Source of the DNA: Christensenella sp. UBA4651
GTDB lineage: Bacteria > Bacillota > Clostridia > Christensenellales > UBA1242
Length of the DNA stretch: 29,346 nucleotides
Direction of reading: 5' to 3'
Assembly (NCBI GenBank): GCA_002405615.1
Contig: DHMD01000022.1
Location: 1 to 29,346, forward strand
Shown here: positions 25,137-29,346 of the stretch, in pieces
Numbering within the stretch: the first letter of the stretch is position 1
Layout of the letters: each line of letters starts with the position of its first letter
Position numbers and translations under genes: made by a program
Notes under the pieces: generated by a model
The model's input: the letters and a program-made list of their open reading frames with translations, nothing else
Databases searched by the model: none
What the model was told of the DNA's origin: nothing

Positions 25137-26396
25137 TTGAGCAAAGATATGACTCCTGTTAGAGGCACAAAGGACTATTTGCCAAAGGAAATGGCTATGC
25201 GTGAGGAAGTCAAATCAATCATTTTGAAATCGTACAAGAGCTTCGGTTTTATGCAGATTGGTACTCCAATTTTGGAGGATATTGACAACCTTATGGGGAG
25301 TGATGGCGGCGATAACCTGAAATTGATTTTCAAGGTTTTGAAGCGTGGCGAAAAGCTAGACTTAAAGAAGCCAAATCTTACCGAGCGTGATATAGTGGAT
25401 ATTGGTCTAAAATATGACCAAACAGTACCTCTTGCTAGGATGTACGCAAATAACCAAAATGTTTTGCCGTCTCCTTTTAAGTCTATCCAAATTGACTCAT
25501 CTTTTAGAGCGGATAGACCGCAGTTGGGTAGAAATAGACAGTTTACGCAATGTGATATTGATATTTTGGGTGATTCGAGCAGCAATGCAGAGATTGATAT
25601 AATCAACACCACTGCAAAAACTTTTGAAGCTCTCGGTTTTGATGGCATAGTTGCAAAAGTCAATGATAGGCGAATCTTGTCTGATTTGATTGCTATGGCG
25701 GGATTTAGCGAGGAGCAAGAGAAAGATGTATGTATTTGCCTCGATAAAATAGACAAACTTGGTATTGAGGGAGTACGTGCAGAAATGCTCACTAGGAATT
25801 TTAGTGAGGAGAAAACACATTTGTTGTTGGAGCAGATTGAAAGCATTATTGATGCAGGAACGGACTATTACGGTGTTTTGCTCGCTTGCGGTGTTCGCGC
25901 CGATGTTGTAAATAGTGTAAAATATTTGCTAGATAGTGTGAATGCATTGTCGTCAGGTAAATCAAGAGCGGAGTTTGATATTTCGATCGTGCGTGGGCAA
26001 AATTATTACACTGGTGTAGTGTACGAATTTTATTTGCCTGGAATTTCTGGTGCTTGTGCTGGTGGTGGTAGATACGACAATATGATTGGTAAGATGGTAG
26101 GGAAAACTGTGCCTGCTGTTGGTTTGGGGCTGGGCTTTGAGCCTACTTGTTTATTGTATTCTGAAAAGCATAAGGACGCAAAACCCGAGTGTCCTACTGT
26201 TGCTGTAATGTATGGCAATGATGATGACTTTGTGGAAGTTATGAAGTTTGTACAATCAATCAATGACAAATGCAATGCAGCTGCAATTTTGGCAAAGAAG
26301 AATATTTCGCACCAACTGGATATTTTGAGTGAGAATGGTTACACGCACTTTTGTAATTTTGCCGATAAAATTATCAAGGAAATTTCGCAAAATTAA
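25137..26396 (+). CDS. hisS: Histidyl-tRNA synthetase with shortened C-terminal domain
   Basis: This class II synthetase charges tRNA-His with histidine. It has 419 residues from TTG at 25137, a start fixed by AAAGGAGGG (25122-25130) with a 6-nt spacer. Motif 1 region GTKDYLP is near the N-terminus, and KYDQTVPLARMYA is at about 92-104. Motif 2 is FRADRPQLGRNRQFTQCD (123-140). The histidine-specific motifs are RGQNYYTGVVYE (about 285) and GGGRYDNMIG (about 310). The final domain is only about 71 residues (349-419) and stops soon after the helix where the usual anticodon-binding domain continues with its GEDE... and ...VKDL... strands. HisZ, the ATP-PRT regulatory paralog, was considered, but intact motif 2 and histidine motifs and the lack of his biosynthesis genes favour a true synthetase. 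Confidence 0.88.
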   Translation: MSKDMTPVRGTKDYLPKEMAMREEVKSIILKSYKSFGFMQIGTPILEDIDNLMGSDGGDNLKLIFKVLKRGEKLDLKKPNLTERDIVDIGLKYDQTVPLARMYANNQNVLPSPFKSIQIDSSFRADRPQLGRNRQFTQCDIDILGDSSSNAEIDIINTTAKTFEALGFDGIVAKVNDRRILSDLIAMAGFSEEQEKDVCICLDKIDKLGIEGVRAEMLTRNFSEEKTHLLLEQIESIIDAGTDYYGVLLACGVRADVVNSVKYLLDSVNALSSGKSRAEFDISIVRGQNYYTGVVYEFYLPGISGACAGGGRYDNMIGKMVGKTVPAVGLGLGFEPTCLLYSEKHKDAKPECPTVAVMYGNDDDFVEVMKFVQSINDKCNAAAILAKKNISHQLDILSENGYTHFCNFADKIIKEISQN

Positions 26397-26408
26397 TTTG
26401 TGTTTTTT
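26386..26408 (+). terminator. Weak possible terminator after hisS
   Basis: A short imperfect hairpin (CGCAAA / TTTGTG around a 5-nt loop, 26386-26402, one G-U pair) is followed by six T. It overlaps the hisS stop codon and the next promoter. The stem is weak, so read-through is plausible. Confidence 0.35.
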
Positions 26409-26425
26409 GTAAAATGTGGTATAAT
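26398..26425 (+). promoter_or_regulatory. Promoter for thioredoxin gene
   Basis: TTGTGT (26398-26403), 16-bp spacer and a perfect TATAAT (26420-26425) with TGG directly upstream (extended -10). The start codon is 29 nt downstream, with AAGGAGA in between. Confidence 0.7.
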
Positions 26426-26454
26426 TAATTTAGAATTTTATAAGGAGAGACAAA

Positions 26455-26769
26455 ATGGCTATAGTTCATATAACAAAAGAGAATTTTAGAGAAGTTATCA
26501 ACGGCGATAAGTTGGTTTTGGTAGATTTTTTTGCTACTTGGTGTGGCCCTTGCAAAATGTTAGGCCCTATTGTAGAGCAAATTTCAGAAGAGCGTGATGA
26601 TGTTGTTATAGCAAAGTGCGACATTGATGAATGTATGGATTTTGCACAAGAATTTGGTATTATGAGCGTTCCTACAATGATTTTGTTCAAAAATGGTAAG
26701 GAAGTTGCCAAAGAAATTGGTCTCAAAACAAAAGATTATATTGTCAATGTAATTGATTCTAATTTATAA
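26455..26769 (+). CDS. trxA: Thioredoxin
   Basis: A cytoplasmic disulfide reductase of 104 residues, the usual thioredoxin length. The active site is WCGPC (29-33) within FFATWCGPCKMLGP. The cis-proline loop reads MSVPTM (about 74-79), followed by FKNGKEV. No signal peptide is present. It has its own extended -10 promoter and a terminator directly after, so it is a single-gene unit. Thioredoxin reductase is not in the window. Confidence 0.95.
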   Translation: MAIVHITKENFREVINGDKLVLVDFFATWCGPCKMLGPIVEQISEERDDVVIAKCDIDECMDFAQEFGIMSVPTMILFKNGKEVAKEIGLKTKDYIVNVIDSNL

Positions 26770-26775
26770 GCGAGG

Positions 26776-26807
26776 AGGCTGCCTATATATTAAGGGCTGC
26801 CTTTTTT
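26776..26807 (+). terminator. Rho-independent terminator after trxA
   Basis: AGGCTGCC (26776-26783) pairs with GGCTGCCT (26795-26802) as an 8-bp stem with one internal U-U mismatch, followed by six T. By eye the arms look like a direct repeat because the sequence is nearly self-complementary. Confidence 0.75.
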
Positions 26808-26819
26808 GCCTTTTGGGTA

Positions 26820-26848
26820 TTGACACTAATGCTTGCTCGTGGTATAAT
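26820..26848 (+). promoter_or_regulatory. Strong promoter for the cysteine desulfurase operon
   Basis: Consensus TTGACA (26820-26825), exactly 17 bp, and consensus TATAAT (26843-26848) with TGG directly before it. This is the best promoter in the window. It lies 34 nt before the iscS start, with AAGGAG between. Confidence 0.88.
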
Positions 26849-26882
26849 GTATATAATAAAGAAGTGAAAAAAGGAGAATAGA

Positions 26883-28061
26883 ATGAACAGAATTTATATG
26901 GATAATGCCGCGACTACTCCGCTTTCTAGTGAGGTGTTGGCAGAGATGATGCCCGTTTTGACTGGCGGTTTCGGCAATCCTAATAGTTTGCATTCTTTTG
27001 GTCGTGAGGCAAAGCAGTATGTCGATGTTGCTCGTGCGAGAGTCGCAAAGGGTTTGGGCTGTGACGAGGAGGAAATTTACTTTACCAGTGGTGCGACTGA
27101 GGCTAATAACTGGGCGATTAATGGTATAGCCAAGGCTTATAGGCATAAGGGTAATCATATCATTACATCAAAAATTGAGCATCCTAGTATTTTGGAAACT
27201 TGCAAAAAAATGGAGCGAGAGGGATATAGGGTTACTTACCTCGATGTAGATGAATCAGGTTTTGTCCGTATTGACCAACTGTTGCACTATTTGAGTTCGG
27301 ATACTATTTTGATTTCTATTATGGCAGCAAACAATGAGGTCGGCACAATTCAGAATTTGCAAACGATTGCTAATATTGCAAAGGAAAAAGACGTAATTTT
27401 CCATACAGATGCTACTCAGGCGGTGGGGGCGATTAGCCTAAATGTACACGAAATGGGTATTGATTGTTTGAGTCTGTCTGGACACAAATTGAATGGCCCA
27501 AAGGGTGTCGGCGCTCTGTATGTTAGCAATAAAATTTTGATTACGCCATTTATGAATGGTGGTGAGCAAGAGTACGGTTTGCGTGCTGGCACTACCAATG
27601 TTGCTGGTGTTGTTGGTTTGGGTAAGGCTGTGGAAATTTCAACTAGGGACATACTCGCTAATAGTAAGAAATTGCGTACTTTGAGAGATTATTTTATCAA
27701 TCAAGTTGAACAAAAAATTGAGATGACTTATCTAAACGGTCACCCAATTCAGAGATTGCCAAACAATATCAATATCTCTTTCGGTATGGTTGATGGAGAG
27801 AGTTTGATGTGTATGTTGGATGTCAACGGAATTGCGGTCAGCACAGGGTCCGCTTGTTCTTCTGGGTCAACTGAGGCTAGTCATGTTTTAACTGCGATGG
27901 GCGTTCCTGCCGATTTGGCACAGGGTGCGGTGCGTTTTTCTATCAGTAGGTCTACAACAAAAGAAGAGATTGATTATGTTGTGGAGAAATTGGTGGAATG
28001 TGTAGAGAAACTTCGTAAAATTTCTGCCATGCAAAAATCACAAGTTGGTAAGGGGGAGTAA
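26883..28061 (+). CDS. iscS: Cysteine desulfurase (NifS/IscS family)
   Basis: A PLP enzyme that removes sulfur from cysteine as an enzyme-bound persulfide for Fe-S clusters, thiolated tRNA and other products. It has 392 residues. It starts with the family phrase YMDNAATTPLS. TSGATEANN (68-76) lies near the cofactor. HTDATQAVG (174-182) carries the PLP-contacting Asp and Gln. The Schiff-base lysine is Lys202 in SLSGHKLNGPKG. The persulfide cysteine is Cys325 in STGSACSSGST. This long mobile-loop form marks group I (NifS/IscS) rather than the SufS group. The next gene, an IscU-like protein, starts 3 nt after the stop, so the two probably act together. Confidence 0.95.
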   Translation: MNRIYMDNAATTPLSSEVLAEMMPVLTGGFGNPNSLHSFGREAKQYVDVARARVAKGLGCDEEEIYFTSGATEANNWAINGIAKAYRHKGNHIITSKIEHPSILETCKKMEREGYRVTYLDVDESGFVRIDQLLHYLSSDTILISIMAANNEVGTIQNLQTIANIAKEKDVIFHTDATQAVGAISLNVHEMGIDCLSLSGHKLNGPKGVGALYVSNKILITPFMNGGEQEYGLRAGTTNVAGVVGLGKAVEISTRDILANSKKLRTLRDYFINQVEQKIEMTYLNGHPIQRLPNNINISFGMVDGESLMCMLDVNGIAVSTGSACSSGSTEASHVLTAMGVPADLAQGAVRFSISRSTTKEEIDYVVEKLVECVEKLRKISAMQKSQVGKGE

Positions 28062-28064
28062 AAT

Positions 28065-28448
28065 ATGTATAATGAAAAAATTGTAGAGATTTTGCAAAAC
28101 CCCAAAAATGTGGGTATTATCAAGGGGGCGAATGCCGTTGGTAAGGCTTGCAGTGATGTGTGTAGTGATATTCTTAAATTTTATCTAATGATTGATGATG
28201 GTGTCGTAATAGAGGCAAAGTTCAAAACTTTTGGTGGTTCGGCTCTGATTGCTGTGGCTTCTGTAACCACAAGTTTGCTGGTTGGTAGAACTGTGGACGA
28301 GGTTTTGGCTTTTGACACTAATGAGATTATTCAAGTTTTAGGTAATTTGCCTAACAAAAAGGGTTATTGCCTAGGGCTTGTCGAGCAAGCGCTTAGGAGT
28401 GCTGTCGAAGATTATTACAAGAAATTGGAAAAGGAACAACAAGAATAA
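28065..28448 (+). CDS. iscU: IscU/NifU N-terminal-like scaffold protein lacking a ligand cysteine
   Basis: Members of this family hold nascent Fe-S clusters delivered with sulfur from the desulfurase. It has 127 residues, starting MYNEKIVEILQNPKNVG as typical IscU proteins do, with GGGGAG upstream. Of the three canonical cysteines, the first is kept (Cys33 in VCSD, with the conserved Asp two positions on). The second is replaced: FKTFGG with Gly58 where the family has FKTFGC. The third is kept (Cys102), but the preceding His is Tyr101. An additional Cys29 gives a CSDVCSD motif. It may therefore bind a cluster differently or act in sulfur transfer; that is inference. It is co-transcribed with iscS. 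Confidence 0.85.
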   Translation: MYNEKIVEILQNPKNVGIIKGANAVGKACSDVCSDILKFYLMIDDGVVIEAKFKTFGGSALIAVASVTTSLLVGRTVDEVLAFDTNEIIQVLGNLPNKKGYCLGLVEQALRSAVEDYYKKLEKEQQE

Positions 28449-28473
28449 TAACAACAGAAAAACGAGGTAGTTT

Positions 28474-28959
28474 ATGTTGGCAAATAAAAAGTACACATTA
28501 ATAAAAGATGACTTTATAAAGTTATCAAACGGTGTTAAATTGTATAGGATTATGGCGCTCCGTGATATTTTGACGGACAGAATCATTGTTTTGACTGGGC
28601 AAAAGGGCGGTTATATTGAAAACGAGAGGAATTTGTCTCACAATGGAGATGCTTGGGTTTGTGAGGGCAGTATTGTGAGAGAAAATGCTTTTGTGTGTAG
28701 AGATGCTATTATCAAAGGCAAAAGTGAATTGTGGGGTGAGGCGTATGTGTCGGGTAGTGTTACTGTGAATAATTGTTTTGTCTGTGATAACACCGTAGTA
28801 ACTGATAAGTGTGATTTGAATAATTGTGTTTTGTCGGGTGAGAGAAATATATCTGGCACTTGTTATTATGATGGTGTAAAAATTGGTGAATTTGCTAATG
28901 TGGATGCTATCTCACAAAGTGAGTCTGTTTCTATGGATTTTGATGTTATGCAAAAATAA
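28474..28959 (+). CDS. YdcK-like beta-solenoid protein
   Basis: 161 residues, ATG with GAGGTAG 5 nt upstream, 25 nt after the iscU-like gene. The first ~55 residues carry LYRIMALRDI and GGYIENERNLSHNGDAWV, phrases typical of the YdcK-type beta-solenoid family found in bacteria and phages. From about 55 to 135 short quasi-repeats occur (DAWVCEGSIV, NAFVCRDAII, EAYVSGSVTV, NCFVCDNTVV), as expected for a left-handed beta-helix with one coil per repeat. The tail is polar. No signal peptide or membrane helix is seen. Several Cys residues recur at similar places in the coils. The function of the family is not known to me. A second, incomplete relative starts at 29218. Confidence 0.75.
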   Translation: MLANKKYTLIKDDFIKLSNGVKLYRIMALRDILTDRIIVLTGQKGGYIENERNLSHNGDAWVCEGSIVRENAFVCRDAIIKGKSELWGEAYVSGSVTVNNCFVCDNTVVTDKCDLNNCVLSGERNISGTCYYDGVKIGEFANVDAISQSESVSMDFDVMQK

Positions 28960-28962
28960 TTA

Positions 28963-29021
28963 CCAAAATTTTCCTCCTTTATTTTGTCATAATTTACACA
29001 AAATAATTTTGGAAAGGAGGA
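28963..29021 (+). promoter_or_regulatory. Possible RNA switch over the ribosome site of the YtxH-like gene
   Basis: Three complementary pairs lie in 59 nt: CCAAAATT (28963-28970) with AATTTTGG (29005-29012); TCCTCCTTT (28972-28980) with AAAGGAGGA (29013-29021); ATTTTGT (28981-28987) with ACAAAAT (28998-29004). The second pairing would hide the Shine-Dalgarno site of the next gene. The first pairing crosses it, so the two cannot form together in a simple fold, while the third is compatible with either. The pairings are direct observations; a regulatory function is inference. Confidence 0.4.
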
Positions 29022-29028
29022 TATAAAT

Positions 29029-29163
29029 ATGTGCGATGGAATCTTGGTCGGAATGATGTTGGGCGCCGTAGCCGGTGCTGTCATTGTTCAGGTGTGTAAA
29101 CCTGCTCGTGATGCAATCGAGAAAGGTAAAGAAAAGTTTAAGGAAAAAGTTGCAAAATTATAA
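29029..29163 (+). CDS. 44-residue YtxH-like membrane protein
   Basis: The frame starts ATG TGC GAT with GGAAAGGAGG at ideal distance. The product has a short N-terminus (MCDGI), a glycine/alanine-rich hydrophobic helix (LVGMMLGAVAGAVIVQVC, about 6-23) of glycine-zipper type, and then a charged amphipathic helix rich in Lys and Glu (KGKEKFKEKVAKL). This layout is that of small YtxH-like proteins of Gram-positive bacteria, often stress-related. It has no catalytic features. It lies between two solenoid-type genes and is followed by its own terminator. Confidence 0.7.
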   Translation: MCDGILVGMMLGAVAGAVIVQVCKPARDAIEKGKEKFKEKVAKL

Positions 29164-29167
29164 GGTA

Positions 29168-29203
29168 AAAGGGGCGAATCATCAGATTGGCTCTTTCTTT
29201 TTT
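29168..29203 (+). terminator. Probable terminator after the YtxH-like gene
   Basis: Arms 29168-29180 and 29185-29196 pair with one bulge, one mismatch and one G-U pair around a 4-nt loop, followed by a T-rich tract interrupted by one C. It begins 4 nt after the stop codon. Confidence 0.55.
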
Positions 29204-29217
29204 GAAGGGGATTATAT

Positions 29218-29346
29218 ATGAATAATAATAAGTTTGTTTTAGATAAGAGTAAGTATAGGATTGAGCCTGATGGTGTGGTGGTATACAGAGTTCGTGCGTT
29301 GCGTGGGTTTTATTCCAAAAGTGGTTACGTAAATGAGGGAGATTAT
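29218..29346 (+). CDS. Second YdcK-like solenoid protein, 5' end (cut by window edge)
   Basis: Forty-three codons are visible from an ATG preceded by GAAGGGG. The phrase VVYRVRALRGFYSKSGYVNE matches the N-terminal region of the 161-residue protein at 28474 (LYRIMALRDI, then KGGYIENE), so it is a likely paralog that continues beyond the window. The solenoid repeats themselves are not yet reached. Confidence 0.65.
   Translation, partial: MNNNKFVLDKSKYRIEPDGVVVYRVRALRGFYSKSGYVNEGDY

Noticed and set aside
25137..26396. HisZ, the regulatory subunit of ATP phosphoribosyltransferase, instead of HisRS
   Set aside because: Short C-terminus suggested it, but motif 2 and the histidine-binding motifs are intact and no hisG or other his biosynthesis gene is adjacent.

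Overview
The window looks like chromosomal DNA from a low-to-moderate GC, Gram-positive-type bacterium. A lineage in the Bacillota (Clostridia or a related uncultured group) fits best. The evidence is strong purine-rich Shine-Dalgarno sites, TTGACA/TATAAT promoters, Rho-independent hairpins, InlB/Listeria-Bacteroides-repeat surface proteins, and the gene order dprA-topA-trmFO-hslV-hslU, which is the core of the Bacillus smf-topA-gid-clpQY-codY region. I saw no tRNA, rRNA, CRISPR, insertion sequence or prophage integrase. This placement is inference; no database was searched.

Region A (1-12.5 kb, all + strand) holds three large paralogous secreted or surface proteins built from repeats. The first enters from the left edge and is broken by a frameshift near 1204-1217. 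The second (2954-7600) and third (7869-12494) are complete, about 1540 residues each, and share one architecture: an N-terminal hydrophobic segment, two related beta-rich modules, a carbohydrate-binding-like module, a chain of InlB-type repeats, and a shared C-terminal pair of modules. Two LamG-like modules sit inside InlB repeats in each. No sortase, SLH or other C-terminal anchor is visible. The third gene has its own promoter and sits between two terminators.

Region B (12.5-16.6 kb) is housekeeping. A replicative helicase DnaB with a long acidic/proline-rich tail is read on the minus strand, behind a small two-helix membrane protein. A class I (archaeal-type) lysyl-tRNA synthetase is divergent from them. 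A monocistronic ribosomal protein S21 gene lies on the minus strand.

Region C (16.6-26.4 kb, + strand) reads like one long operon: yifB/comM, dprA, a 25-residue membrane peptide gene, topA with five zinc ribbons, trmFO, hslV, hslU and hisS. It joins DNA uptake and processing, supercoiling, tRNA U54 methylation, an ATP-dependent protease and a histidyl-tRNA synthetase whose C-terminal anticodon-binding domain looks shortened. xerC/codV and codY, present in the Bacillus version, are absent.

Region D (26.4-29.3 kb) contains thioredoxin with its own promoter and terminator. A separate strong promoter drives a NifS/IscS cysteine desulfurase and an IscU-like protein that lacks one of the canonical cluster-ligand cysteines. 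Then come a YdcK-like beta-solenoid protein, a 44-residue YtxH-like membrane protein preceded by a potential RNA switch at its ribosome site, and the start of a second YdcK-like gene cut by the right edge.

The points most worth a second look are the nested domain insertions in the surface proteins, the silent-only divergence of their N-termini, the altered IscU-like scaffold, the DnaB tail, and the mutually exclusive RNA pairings before the YtxH-like gene.
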